A program made the position numbers and the translations under genes. The notes beneath the pieces are model-generated. The model ran no database searches, had not been told where the DNA came from, and saw only the letters and a program-made list of their open reading frames with translations. Source: Bacillota bacterium (GTDB taxonomy: Bacteria > Bacillota > Proteinivoracia > UBA4975 > VEMY01). Taken from it: a DNA stretch of 64,000 nt. Positions 42,181 through 51,060 of the stretch are shown one piece after another. Each line of letters starts with the position of its first letter. The stretch's first letter is position 1. The stretch covers positions 1-64,000 of the forward strand of contig VEMY01000005.1 in NCBI GenBank assembly GCA_009711825.1, read 5' to 3'.

Positions 42181-43941
42181 TTATTCGGTAAGGTCCAAAA
42201 ACTCCTGGGCATCGGCAACCGCCAGGTCAACCGCCTGCTGCCAAAAGTCCGCTTTGGTCAGGTCCACACCGAGATGACGCTGGGCCAGATCTTCCACCCG
42301 CATCCGGCCGGTATCCCGGAGCAAATCGACATATTTTTGCTCAAAGTTCTTCCCTTCCTGTCGGGCCATGGCGTATACACCGGCGCTGAACAGATAACCA
42401 AAGGTATAAGGGAAGTTGTAGAAGGGAACGGCTGTGATGTAGAAATGAAGTTTGGAACACCAGAAGTGGGGATGCCAGGTGTTAAGGCTATCCCGGAAGG
42501 CCTGCTTCTGGGCAGTGAGCATCAGATCGTTGAGCTGATCCACGCTAACCGGGCCACGGCGCCGTGCCTCGTAGAAGCTGGTTTCAAATAGAAAGCGGCT
42601 GTGGATATCCATGAAGAAGGAAATGCTGTTGCCAACCTTGCCGCCAAGCAGGGCAATTTTTTCATCCTTTGAGGTTGCGTTCTGAACGGCAGCATCGGCA
42701 ACCACCATTTCCGCAAAAGTAGAGGCAGTTTCTGCCACATTCATGGCATAGCGCTGACACATCAGGGGCAAGTCGGTCATCACAGACTGGTGGAAAGCGT
42801 GGCCAAGTTCATGAGCCAAGGTAGACACAGAATTGGCGCTCCCCGAATAGGTCATAAACACCCGGGTCTGGCCACTCATGGGTAAGCTAGTGCAAAAAGC
42901 GCCCTGGCGCTTGCCGGAACGGTCCTCCACCTCAACCCAACTGTTGCGGAAGGCCTTTTCGGCGAATGCAGCCATCTTGGGGCTGACTTTGCCGAACTGC
43001 TCCATTACAAAGGTGGCACCTTCATCATAACTATATGTTTTGGCACTTTTCCCAACAGGGGCATGCAAATCAAACCACCCCAGCTTTTCTAGCCCCAACA
43101 GTTTGCCCTTGCGTTCCAAGTATTTGACAAAAATATCCTTGTTTGCATCGATAGTACTCCACATAGCATCAAGGGTAGCGTTGGACATACGGTTGTATTC
43201 CAAGGGCTCTTTAAGAACTTTGTCCCAGCCCCGGTGCCGGTAGAGGTTGAGACGGAATCCAGCCAGATGGTTGAGGGCGCCGGCGCAGAGTTCGGCCTCC
43301 TTACTCCAGGCCTGTTCCCACTTTTCCGCCATGGCATGACGTACTTCCGGGTCGGCATCAGAGAACACGTTCTGAGCCTGGCCAACAGAAAGCTCTTGAT
43401 CCTTGCCGTCTTTCTTAAAGGGAATCTGCATCCGGCCGGTTATGATGTTGTACAAATCACTCCAGCCGTGGTAGCCGTCCACAGCCAAATCATTTGCCAG
43501 CTTTTCCTGAGCTTCAGGCATTTCATCGGCGGCCCATTGGCGCCGCTCCTCCAGGTTGAAGGCCAGCGGGGCGAGATCTTTCAATAGTTCCTGCCATTCT
43601 TGATTAGGAATTGCCAACAGCTGACGGTCTACAGAAGTTTGTACTGAGCCGTAGGCCGCACGTAATTGCTGGAGCTTGCCGGCCAGCAATTTTGCTTGCG
43701 TATCCTTTACGTTCTGGGCATTAAGACAGCCAATAAAGGCGCCAGCTTCACTGAGGCGACCGCCGAGATTCTGCATCCGCTCCACAAAGGCAGGCCAATC
43801 ATCAATTTTAGCCTGTACATCCTTTGCCAACTTATCGATATCCCGGGAAATTTCTTCTATGTAAGCCGCCAACTGTGGTGACTCGCTGCCACCGGGGAAT
43901 ATAGATTCCAGATCCCAGACATGCTTGAGGTTTGTTAGCAT
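42181..43941 (-). CDS. pepF: Oligoendopeptidase F, M3 family
   Basis: A 586-aa zinc peptidase that cleaves short peptides. The zinc motif is HELGHAFH in STLAHELGHAFHQSVM. The chain has the full M3B pattern, with an N-terminal coiled region and an FPYTFGYLFSAGVYAM segment near the end of the active-site cleft. The ATG at 43941, 8 nt after AAGGAG, is preferred over the GTG three codons earlier that overlaps the ribosome site. Cytoplasmic, no signal peptide. Confidence 0.93.
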   Translation of the reverse strand: MLTNLKHVWDLESIFPGGSESPQLAAYIEEISRDIDKLAKDVQAKIDDWPAFVERMQNLGGRLSEAGAFIGCLNAQNVKDTQAKLLAGKLQQLRAAYGSVQTSVDRQLLAIPNQEWQELLKDLAPLAFNLEERRQWAADEMPEAQEKLANDLAVDGYHGWSDLYNIITGRMQIPFKKDGKDQELSVGQAQNVFSDADPEVRHAMAEKWEQAWSKEAELCAGALNHLAGFRLNLYRHRGWDKVLKEPLEYNRMSNATLDAMWSTIDANKDIFVKYLERKGKLLGLEKLGWFDLHAPVGKSAKTYSYDEGATFVMEQFGKVSPKMAAFAEKAFRNSWVEVEDRSGKRQGAFCTSLPMSGQTRVFMTYSGSANSVSTLAHELGHAFHQSVMTDLPLMCQRYAMNVAETASTFAEMVVADAAVQNATSKDEKIALLGGKVGNSISFFMDIHSRFLFETSFYEARRRGPVSVDQLNDLMLTAQKQAFRDSLNTWHPHFWCSKLHFYITAVPFYNFPYTFGYLFSAGVYAMARQEGKNFEQKYVDLLRDTGRMRVEDLAQRHLGVDLTKADFWQQAVDLAVADAQEFLDLTE

Positions 43942-44021
43942 TAGCTTCACTCCTTGTTATATAATGGTTATGTAAGTGTTTCGACACCTGACAGAAAATA
44001 CCTGCAGAAAGAGGTGGTTAG

Positions 44022-45035
44022 ATGACCATGTTATTTTCCCCTTACCAGCTAAAAGGTATAACCCTCAAGAACCGGATTGTAATGGCGCCGATGTGCACCT
44101 ATTCCTGCATGACCGAAGACGGGAAAGTGGCTCCCTGGCATCTGGTTCATTACGGCAGCCGGGCAATCGGCCAGCCGGGAATGATCATTGTCGAGGCAAC
44201 CGCAGTCACGCCACGGGGACGGATCAGCGTCAATGACCTGGGCCTGTGGGATGATAGTCAGATTTCCGGCATGCAGGAGCTGGTCGCGACAATCCACAGC
44301 GAAAACTGCGTTGCTGCGGTACAACTAAACCACGCCGGCCGCAAAGCCGTGGTCGGTGAACCGGGGCTTGCCCCCTCCCCCCTGGCGTTCAGCACGGACT
44401 ATCCTCGGCCGGAGGAGCTGAACATCGACCAAATAGAGACGATAATCGGACAGTTCCAGGCAGCGGCCAGGCGAGCAAAATCAGCGGGATTCGATGTTAT
44501 CGAGCTCCACGGCGCTCATGGCTACCTGTTGAATCAATTCCTATCGCCCCTGACCAACAGACGAACTGATGAGTACGGCAGCACTCCGGAGAAACGCTTC
44601 AGGCTACTGGCGCAGATAACAGAAGCTGTCCAGGCAGTCTGGGACGGCCCGCTAATGGTGCGGCTCTCGGTGGAAGAGTACCATAGCGAAGGAAACGGCC
44701 CCGATGAGACTGCCTACAACGTAGAGTGCCTGCAGGCCCTGGGAGTGGACATGATTGACTGCTCCAGCGGCGGCGTGCACCCGGCGCGGGTCCCCCATTA
44801 TCCCGGTTACCAGGTGCCCTATGCAGAGCGCTTTCGCCGGGAGTTCGGCATTGCCACCGGCGCCGTTGGTCTGATTATCTCCCCTCTGCATGCGGAGGAA
44901 ATTCTCCAAAATGGGCGTGCCGACCTGGTATTGCTGGGCAGGGAGCTGTTACGGAATCCTAACTGGCCGATCTATGCAGCCAGAGAACTGGGCGCTGAAA
45001 TAAAAATACCCCGCCAATATCAGCGGGGCTGGTGA
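44022..45035 (+). CDS. namA: Old Yellow Enzyme homologue (YqjM/NamA type)
   Basis: A 337-aa FMN-dependent ene-reductase. It has the YqjM-type N-terminus KNRIVMAPMCTYSC with the regulating Cys, the QLNHAGRK active-site segment with catalytic His, and ELHGAHGYLLNQFLSPLTNRR in the barrel. Family members reduce activated C=C bonds with NAD(P)H. ATG behind AGAGGTGG. Monocistronic with a hairpin after the stop. Confidence 0.93.
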   Translation: MTMLFSPYQLKGITLKNRIVMAPMCTYSCMTEDGKVAPWHLVHYGSRAIGQPGMIIVEATAVTPRGRISVNDLGLWDDSQISGMQELVATIHSENCVAAVQLNHAGRKAVVGEPGLAPSPLAFSTDYPRPEELNIDQIETIIGQFQAAARRAKSAGFDVIELHGAHGYLLNQFLSPLTNRRTDEYGSTPEKRFRLLAQITEAVQAVWDGPLMVRLSVEEYHSEGNGPDETAYNVECLQALGVDMIDCSSGGVHPARVPHYPGYQVPYAERFRREFGIATGAVGLIISPLHAEEILQNGRADLVLLGRELLRNPNWPIYAARELGAEIKIPRQYQRGW

Positions 45036-45040
45036 ACGAT

Positions 45041-45071
45041 GGGGCCAGGTCCGGCGTAAGCGGGGATCTGG
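45041..45071. terminator. Hairpin between convergent OYE and MoeB-like genes
   Basis: GGGCCAGGTCC and GGATCTGGCCC arms around an 11-nt loop; followed by TTTACC on plus. Likely ends one or both genes, weakly T-rich. Confidence 0.5.
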
Positions 45072-45075
45072 CCCT

Positions 45076-45765
45076 TTACCTCTCTCCAGGTAACCGGTAA
45101 AATTCCTGGGATAAAGTATCGACAAACAGCATCGTTCCGCCGGAGAGTAAATCTCCCCGGCCAATCAGCAGCTTGGTCACCTCTGCCACTTGCAGGCTGG
45201 CCACCAGGGCGGGAGTAAAGGATGGATTGCCCAATTTCTCCTCCAAGCCCATATTCCGCTCCCCGGTATAGATTCGGTCCAAGGTATCATCGCCGGGAAG
45301 AATTGTCGCCACCTGGCCATACCAACCGGCAATCGCGCCGTGAACCATAGGGATACCGAGCCGGGCGCATTCCGCTTGCAATAGTTTGCGTCCGGAGACA
45401 TTATCCAAGGCATCGACAACTACATCGTGGCCCTGCAGCACTCCCTGGGCATTCTCAGAGGAAAGCCAGATATCCATCGTCGTGACCTGAACATGGGGAT
45501 TAATTTGGCGGATATGTTCAGCCGCCTCCAACGCTTTACTCTTTCCCAGGTTATCTACCCGGCACAACAGTTGCCGATTGAGGTTGGATTCCGCAAACAC
45601 ATCACCGTCCACAACAGTAAGGGCGCCTACCCCCAGGCGTGCTAGCATCTCTAAAATATAACCGCCGAGCCCGCCGCAGCCGATAACTGCGGCCTTTTTT
45701 TCGCGCAAGAGCAGATTTTCCGCTTCGCTGAGCATGCCGATATTTTTACGATAACGTTCCATCAA
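45076..45765 (-). CDS. MoeB/ThiF-family adenylyltransferase
   Basis: A 229-aa E1-like enzyme with the nucleotide-binding VIGCGGLGG (29-35 core), the NLNRQLL arginine-bearing loop and VDALDNVSGRK. It should adenylylate the C-terminal Gly of a MoaD/ThiS-like protein. The CxxC zinc pairs of classical MoeB are absent, as in short HesA/MoeB-like partners of AOR operons. Its start overlaps the MoaD-like stop by 4 bp. Last gene of the AOR operon. Confidence 0.88.
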   Translation of the reverse strand: MMERYRKNIGMLSEAENLLLREKKAAVIGCGGLGGYILEMLARLGVGALTVVDGDVFAESNLNRQLLCRVDNLGKSKALEAAEHIRQINPHVQVTTMDIWLSSENAQGVLQGHDVVVDALDNVSGRKLLQAECARLGIPMVHGAIAGWYGQVATILPGDDTLDRIYTGERNMGLEEKLGNPSFTPALVASLQVAEVTKLLIGRGDLLSGGTMLFVDTLSQEFYRLPGER

Positions 45766-45986
45766 CCGCCACCCACCGGCGGGAAAATTGAGATAGTATC
45801 CTGCGGGGCCAGTTCTGAATCCAACGTGACATCGAGGCGATTGCGGAGCAATATTGCAGCATCTTGCTCCGCAATCGCAAGGACAGCGAGCACGTCTCGC
45901 ACAACCGCACTCTCTTTGAGTTCAATTGTCAAAGTCTTCCCCCTGCCTTCCCGCAAAGTGGCAAACAACCGTACGTTAACTTGCAT
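45762..45986 (-). CDS. moaD: MoaD-like ubiquitin-fold sulfur carrier
   Basis: A 74-aa beta-grasp protein ending in GGG, the C-terminal diglycine needed for thiocarboxylation in molybdopterin synthase small subunit. VRLFATLREGRGK is the MoaD signature. The ATG at 45986 has AGGGGGTG before it; a longer in-frame start lies inside the radical SAM gene. It is between the radical SAM maturase and the MoeB-like gene, so it probably feeds the pterin dithiolene of this AOR. Confidence 0.9.
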   Translation of the reverse strand: MQVNVRLFATLREGRGKTLTIELKESAVVRDVLAVLAIAEQDAAILLRNRLDVTLDSELAPQDTISIFPPVGGG

Positions 45987-45997
45987 TGGCACACCCC

Positions 45998-47062
45998 CTA
46001 GGGACAGATTACAAAATTCCGGGCCCACAAGCAATCCCCGCAAGTGGGCATATTGCCTTCGCAGTCCCAGACTGTTGAATTAATTATCTCACAGCCATCC
46101 ACCAATTCACAGTCCATACAAGAGGGGTACTGATTGGTAAACACTGTATAGCGAAAGCGTCGGTAGGCTTCGCTGTTCCAAATCTCTCGAAGCGTCTGCT
46201 TCTTAATTGAGCCAAAGGAATGACGTACTACTTCTTTCGGTCGCTCAAAAACATATTCCCGGCCATTATGGGCCAGACGATAGCACGGCACCACGTCGCC
46301 AAGATAGTTGATCATCATTGCCGCCTCGTCGATAAACCGGCAGCGTCGGATGGTCTTCAATTCATAATTAGGAAGAACTAGATTCACTCCGCGCAAAAAC
46401 GAGTGATTGCGAACCCGGTTAAACAAGTTGCGCATTGCTTCATTCTGATATCGGGAATAAAGAATTTTACCGCTGTGTTCCTCGGTCTGGGGTACAAGAT
46501 TGGATATGATTACGCCGTGGATTTTTTCTTGGGCAGCGAGATCAATCACGGAGCGCAGCGAATCAATATTATCACAGGAAGCGACAAATTGCAGCCAGAG
46601 GGTGGGACCGCCAGAGTGGCGTCGTAGATTTGCAAGTCCCGCACGCACCTGCTGCAAATCTGTGCCGCGTATGCGGTAATATTCCTCGTCGCCGCCATCT
46701 ACGGAAATCACCAATTTATTGACATGGGCTGCAATTAGTTTAGCGATTCGGTCTTCGGTCAAAGAGATTCCGTTGCTGGTCACTGTCAGTCGACAGGAAG
46801 CAAACAACTTTACAGCACGGTCAAACAGTGGCGCATGGGTCGGTTCGCCAATTCCACCCAACACCACCTCTGGATGCTCGCTAAACCTTGCAGCCTCCTG
46901 CGCCAGCGCCTCCAGCAACTCCCCGGGCAAATCCCCTGTTCCTTCTGTCCAGGCGCGACGGTAGCAAATTTGGCAATTTAGATTACAGCGACTGGTAAGT
47001 TCCAAATAGAGGCGCCGAGGTTCAGAATCTATAAAGTTGGGCACATAACCCGGTTTTTCCAT
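45998..47062 (-). CDS. Tungsten-cofactor oxidoreductase radical SAM maturase
   Basis: A 354-aa radical SAM enzyme: Cys26, Cys30, Cys33 in CNLNCQIC bind the S-adenosylmethionine [4Fe-4S] cluster, GGIGEPT is the GGE-like motif and SNGISL the SAM contact. A cysteine-rich C-terminal SPASM-type region (CMDCELVDGC ... CEGNMPTCGDC) would hold further clusters. In family terms this matches the maturase found beside tungsten AORs. It is co-transcribed between AOR and MoaD. The reaction it performs on the AOR is not established here. Confidence 0.88.
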   Translation of the reverse strand: MEKPGYVPNFIDSEPRRLYLELTSRCNLNCQICYRRAWTEGTGDLPGELLEALAQEAARFSEHPEVVLGGIGEPTHAPLFDRAVKLFASCRLTVTSNGISLTEDRIAKLIAAHVNKLVISVDGGDEEYYRIRGTDLQQVRAGLANLRRHSGGPTLWLQFVASCDNIDSLRSVIDLAAQEKIHGVIISNLVPQTEEHSGKILYSRYQNEAMRNLFNRVRNHSFLRGVNLVLPNYELKTIRRCRFIDEAAMMINYLGDVVPCYRLAHNGREYVFERPKEVVRHSFGSIKKQTLREIWNSEAYRRFRYTVFTNQYPSCMDCELVDGCEIINSTVWDCEGNMPTCGDCLWARNFVICP

Positions 47063-47081
47063 CTACATCACCTGCAGTGCA

Positions 47082-47109
47082 GGAAGAGCTTCTTTGCAGA
47101 AGCTCTTCC
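47082..47109 (-). promoter_or_regulatory. Intercistronic hairpin between AOR and maturase
   Basis: A perfect 11-bp stem GGAAGAGCTTC/GAAGCTCTTCC with a 6-nt loop fills the gap between AOR and the radical SAM gene. No T-run follows on the minus strand. It may protect the AOR mRNA or reduce downstream expression. Confidence 0.6.
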
Positions 47110-47116
47110 CATATTT

Positions 47117-48910
47117 TTAGCTGATATCTAGTTCCTGCAACTTCGCGCTGGTCGGTACACCATTGGCATCCCAGCCCCGCTGCTCATAATACTCAGGCAG
47201 CAGCTCTGCTAGCTGATGAACCTTGCCCTTGGCGGGGCCATCAGGCATCGGCTCTTCCAGCAGTCGCTTAGGCAGTGTATCGTCTGCCTTGGTAAAGCCA
47301 GCCTCCAGGTTAAACAAACGCTCCACGTTCCAGATCCGCTCACCGGCGGTAAGCAAGCTCTCCGCTGTGTGCTCGCTGCCAGTAACAGCATTCAACAATT
47401 CTGCATAATCTTCAGCGCCCAGAGCAAAGGATGTGAAGAGACAAAGCCCCATGGAATCAATGGCCGCAGTCAGGTCCTGGAATATCTTGGACCAGGTAGC
47501 CTTACCTTCCAAGCTGAACCGATCCAGTTTTTCGGGCACACCGAGAATCTCAGGCGAAATCAGGTAGCCCCGGACATGGCAGCCGCCGCGGTTGGTAGTA
47601 GCATACTGGAGGCCCATTCCCTGAATTCCCCGGGGGTCATAGGCCGGTAATTCCAGCTTCTTGACACTCATCGACACCTCTGGCATACCGTACATCTCGC
47701 CCAACCGGTAGGAACCTTCGGCCAATTTATCGCCAAAACCTTCCCGCATACCCATCGCCTTTGTCCAGTGTATAACCGCGTCAGCATCACCAAACTCCAA
47801 GCCGGCGCCGTTCAATTCATCGGCCTTAATCTTGCCTCGTTGGTAAAGCTCCATCGCAGCGGCAATCGTTGTGCCGGCGGAAATTGTATCCAGGCCCATT
47901 TCATTACACCAATAATTGGCCTTGATAACCGAACCCAGGTCTTTGACCCCACAATCGGCGCCGAAGGCCCATATTGTTTCATATTCGGGTCCTCCACCCT
48001 CCACATCATCGACAACGCAGTAACGGCCGCAGCCAATTGGGCACCGATAACAGACGTCCTTCTTGGTCAGATACTTCTCAGCCAGGGTTTCACCGCTAAT
48101 TGCCTCGGCATCCTTAAACACGCCTTCTTGGAAGTTATTGGTGGGAAAGACGCCGTTCTCATTGATGATATTGACCAAAACTGCCGTGCCGTATGCGGGC
48201 AAACCCTGTCCGGTGACGCCATGCTCGCGGATTTTCTTAATCGCAGCACCGGTAATTTCTTTGAGCTTCTCCGGATTGGCCACAGCCACTTTCTTGCTGC
48301 CCTTGACAACGACAGCCTTGAGATTTTTGGAGCCCAAGACCGCGCCAACACCGGAACGCCCAGCCGCCCGATATCGATCGTTCATCACGGCAGCCAGCTT
48401 CGAGAGCTTTTCGCCGGCCGGCCCGATGTTCAGCACTTTAGCCTTATCGCCATATTCCTTCTGCAGAAGATCTGTTGTTTCGGAAGTCACCTTGCCCCAA
48501 AGATGGTCGGCATCCTTTATTTCCACATTATCGTCTTCTATGCTCAGATAGACCGGCTTCTCGGCTTTACCTTCAAAAACCAGGAGGTCATAGCCCGCAA
48601 ACTTAAGTTCGGCGCCCCAAAAGCCACCGGAGTTGGAACAAGCAATGGTGCCGGTGAGCGGAGACTTGGTAATGACCATGTAGCGACCACCCGTCGGCGT
48701 CGGCGTGCCGGTGAGCGGACCAGTAGCAATAAATACTTTGTTATCCGGACTTAGGGCATCAACACCTGCCCCCACCTCATCGCGTAAAAGCTTTTCGGCC
48801 ACGCCGCGGCCCCCGATGTACTTGGTTGCCAATTCCGAATCAAGCGTCTCTGTCTGTACCGTCCGTTCGGTGAGATTAACCCGCAGAATCTTTCCGTTAC
48901 TTCCATACAT
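47117..48910 (-). CDS. aor: Tungsten-type aldehyde:ferredoxin oxidoreductase
   Basis: A 597-aa AOR-family enzyme that oxidises aldehydes to acids with ferredoxin, using a tungsto-bis-pterin and one [4Fe-4S]. Cluster ligands are Cys287, Cys290 and Cys294 (CYRCPIGC) and Cys490 (MGLCLF). The N-terminal YGSNGKILRVNL and GGRGVAEKLL segments are standard. The start at 48910 has GGGGGTAGAG upstream. A -24/-12 promoter lies before it and the sigma-54 activator gene is next to it, so transcription is conditional. First gene of AOR-rSAM-MoaD-MoeB. Confidence 0.95.
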   Translation of the reverse strand: MYGSNGKILRVNLTERTVQTETLDSELATKYIGGRGVAEKLLRDEVGAGVDALSPDNKVFIATGPLTGTPTPTGGRYMVITKSPLTGTIACSNSGGFWGAELKFAGYDLLVFEGKAEKPVYLSIEDDNVEIKDADHLWGKVTSETTDLLQKEYGDKAKVLNIGPAGEKLSKLAAVMNDRYRAAGRSGVGAVLGSKNLKAVVVKGSKKVAVANPEKLKEITGAAIKKIREHGVTGQGLPAYGTAVLVNIINENGVFPTNNFQEGVFKDAEAISGETLAEKYLTKKDVCYRCPIGCGRYCVVDDVEGGGPEYETIWAFGADCGVKDLGSVIKANYWCNEMGLDTISAGTTIAAAMELYQRGKIKADELNGAGLEFGDADAVIHWTKAMGMREGFGDKLAEGSYRLGEMYGMPEVSMSVKKLELPAYDPRGIQGMGLQYATTNRGGCHVRGYLISPEILGVPEKLDRFSLEGKATWSKIFQDLTAAIDSMGLCLFTSFALGAEDYAELLNAVTGSEHTAESLLTAGERIWNVERLFNLEAGFTKADDTLPKRLLEEPMPDGPAKGKVHQLAELLPEYYEQRGWDANGVPTSAKLQELDIS

Positions 48911-48952
48911 CCAATCTCTACCCCCTCATTTATTTGATACATCCATCTAATA

Positions 48953-48968
48953 TGCAATAATTGTGCCG
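48953..48968 (-). promoter_or_regulatory. Sigma-54 (-24/-12) promoter of AOR
   Basis: On the minus strand CGGCAC-N5-TTGCA matches the sigma-54 consensus (TGGCAC-N5-TTGCW) except for the first base. It lies 43 bp before the AOR start and is transcribed away from the activator. The nearby activator has GAFTGA, which fits. Confidence 0.88.
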
Positions 48969-48994
48969 CCGATAACAATTTACTCTGACATAAC

Positions 48995-49014
48995 AAAAAA
49001 GCCCCGACAGGGGC
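48995..49014 (-). terminator. Terminator of sigma-54 activator gene
   Basis: GCCCC/GGGGC stem with a GACA loop, followed on the minus strand by TTTTTT. It isolates the AOR promoter from read-through. Confidence 0.9.
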
Positions 49015-49017
49015 AAA

Positions 49018-49034
49018 TGTATCAAATTGGTACA
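49018..49034. promoter_or_regulatory. Upstream activating dyad
   Basis: TGTATCAAATTGGTACA is a near-perfect dyad (TGTAYC...GRTACA) about 50-80 bp upstream of the sigma-54 promoter, the expected place for an enhancer-binding protein site. A half-site TTTGATACAT lies between the promoter and AOR. Confidence 0.6.
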
Positions 49035-49065
49035 GGTGGACAAGCAGAGTTTGTTTCAGAACGGG

Positions 49066-50940
49066 TCACTGCTCCATATTGGAACAATCCAACTGTAGCT
49101 TTCGATATAATGTCGTGCGACCGATACCCAATGCCCGGGCAGCTGCAGTGATGTTGCCATTATACTTTGCCAGAACCTGGTGAATATGATTTAGTTCTGC
49201 CGTAGCCAAGTCCTCCACTTCCAGTTCGGCGCATCTGGCGCCAATCGGCTGGACGCGGGGCGGAAACTGCACTGTGTCCGGGGAGCTTAACATACTTTCA
49301 ATCACGTTTTCCAACTCCCGGATATTGCCCGGCCAATTGTAATCGAGAAACCGCCTACGCAGCTGTTCATTGATTTGCAGGGGCCGCTTATTAAGCTTTG
49401 CCGCTTTCGAACGCGCAAAATAATCTGCCAACAAGGGGATATCTAGTTTTCGCTCCCGAAGTGGCGGCAGGCGCAAGGCAAGCACATTCAAGCGGTAATA
49501 AAGGTCGCCCCGGAAGTTGCCTGCCTCCACCTCCCGAACTAAATCTTTGTTGGTGGCAGCGATTATCCGGACATCAACTTCTATTACTTTACTTCCTCCT
49601 ACCCGGTAGAGGCGCCCCTCTTCCAGAACCCGCAACAAATTAGCCTGCATATCCAGGGGCATCTCGCCAATCTCGTCCAGAAACAAAGTGCCGCCATCGG
49701 CCAACTCAAACTTGCCCGGCTTACCGCCGCGCTTGGCACCGGTAAACGCCCCTTCCGCATACCCAAACAGTTCCGACTCAATAAGGTTTCGGGGAAGGGC
49801 GCCGCAGTTCACGGCGACAAATGGCTCGTCCCGACGACTGCTGGCGTTGTGGATACTCTGGGCGAACACCTCTTTACCTGTACCGCTTTCGCCGGTAATC
49901 AGCACCGTGGACGGGCCGTCGGCAATTTGGCGGGCGAAGCGAACCGCCTTGAGAAATTTGCTGTCCCGGCCGATAATGCTGTCGAAGGTATAAAAACTCT
50001 GCTTGCCGGAGATACGGTCCACAAGCTTGCGAATTTTCTGGATATCCTTAATTACACAGACATAGCCCTGATGGTGCCCATGCTCGTCATCGATAATGTA
50101 GTAAATGCTCAAAGTACAGTGCAATTTACCGCTGCGCCCCCGCACAAAGTCCTCTTCCTCGTAATATGTTTGTTCCCGGGTGAGAGTCTCTTTGATCGAG
50201 TCCCAACCCTCAATAAAATTTTCCACCCGCATCCCGACGACTTCCTGCTGAGTAAAGCCCAGCATTTGCTCGGCCTTTTTGCTCAGGGTCTTCATATAGC
50301 CCCGGGCACCGACCGTAAAAATTCCCGCATCGATGGAATCGACGATCGTCTGGATATATTTGCTGGCCACCAACAATTTGTTATGAGCGAGCTTATTAGC
50401 CAGCATACTCTCAATGGCATGTGCCGCCGCCACGACCATGCCCAAAGTATGTGAATGGACGAGAGGTATGTTGCCGGTCAGATCCAAGGTACCGATGATC
50501 TTCCCCTGGGGGTTGCGGATCGGCGATACGGAACAGGTCCAGCGATGATAAGCACTAACAAAATGCTCCTTGCCGGTGACCTGGATTGGCTTGCCCTCCA
50601 CCAAGCCTGTACCCATCGCATTGGTGCCAATATGGCGCTCATTCATAGAGGCGCCGGGAATCATTTTCAAGTTATGGGCATCGTTCAAAATCTCCTCATC
50701 GCCGATGATTTTCAAAATTATGCCCTCGGCGTCAGTAAGGATAACGAGAAAGTTTGAGCCGCGCACAAAATCCAGCAACTGCTCCATAAAAGGAGCCGCA
50801 ATCTCCATCAACTCCTGGCAATCTTCCAAACGGCGCCTCAGTTCAGCACCCTCAAGAACCAGAGAACTGTAAATCCGGGTAAAATCCACACCCATCTCTC
50901 GACAGCGTCGATGTGAACGTTCGATAAAACCTTTGGCCAT
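49066..50940 (-). CDS. Sigma-54-dependent transcriptional activator
   Basis: A 624-aa enhancer-binding protein of the AcoR/DhaR type. Domains in order: GAF sensor (about 60-190), PAS (about 205-305), AAA+ ATPase with Walker A GESGTGKE at 350-357, sigma-54-contacting GAFTGA at 397-402 and Walker B LDEIGEM near 421, then a Fis-type HTH at about 595-616. ATP hydrolysis opens the promoter. It lies directly upstream of AOR, and the dyad at 49018 is a likely binding site. Signal is unknown, probably a small molecule bound by the GAF or PAS domain. Confidence 0.95.
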   Translation of the reverse strand: MAKGFIERSHRRCREMGVDFTRIYSSLVLEGAELRRRLEDCQELMEIAAPFMEQLLDFVRGSNFLVILTDAEGIILKIIGDEEILNDAHNLKMIPGASMNERHIGTNAMGTGLVEGKPIQVTGKEHFVSAYHRWTCSVSPIRNPQGKIIGTLDLTGNIPLVHSHTLGMVVAAAHAIESMLANKLAHNKLLVASKYIQTIVDSIDAGIFTVGARGYMKTLSKKAEQMLGFTQQEVVGMRVENFIEGWDSIKETLTREQTYYEEEDFVRGRSGKLHCTLSIYYIIDDEHGHHQGYVCVIKDIQKIRKLVDRISGKQSFYTFDSIIGRDSKFLKAVRFARQIADGPSTVLITGESGTGKEVFAQSIHNASSRRDEPFVAVNCGALPRNLIESELFGYAEGAFTGAKRGGKPGKFELADGGTLFLDEIGEMPLDMQANLLRVLEEGRLYRVGGSKVIEVDVRIIAATNKDLVREVEAGNFRGDLYYRLNVLALRLPPLRERKLDIPLLADYFARSKAAKLNKRPLQINEQLRRRFLDYNWPGNIRELENVIESMLSSPDTVQFPPRVQPIGARCAELEVEDLATAELNHIHQVLAKYNGNITAAARALGIGRTTLYRKLQLDCSNMEQ

Positions 50941-51023
50941 CTGCTCACCCCCTGCATTTGCCTCATTGTATCATTTTGAAACGATTGTGAAAAGCATCAT
51001 TTTACTGCCTACAAGCCAGATTA

Positions 51024-51032
51024 TGCTATAAT
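51024..51032 (+). promoter_or_regulatory. Extended -10 promoter for DUF1189 gene
   Basis: TG-C-TATAAT lies 28 bp before the start codon at 51061; no clear -35. Confidence 0.6.
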
Positions 51033-51060
51033 TCACCTATATCATAAGAGGGGTGTTACT

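Noticed and set aside
47768-48754. A 328-codon open frame on the plus strand
   Set aside because: It lies entirely antisense to the AOR gene, has no ribosome site, and reflects the codon bias of the opposite strand.
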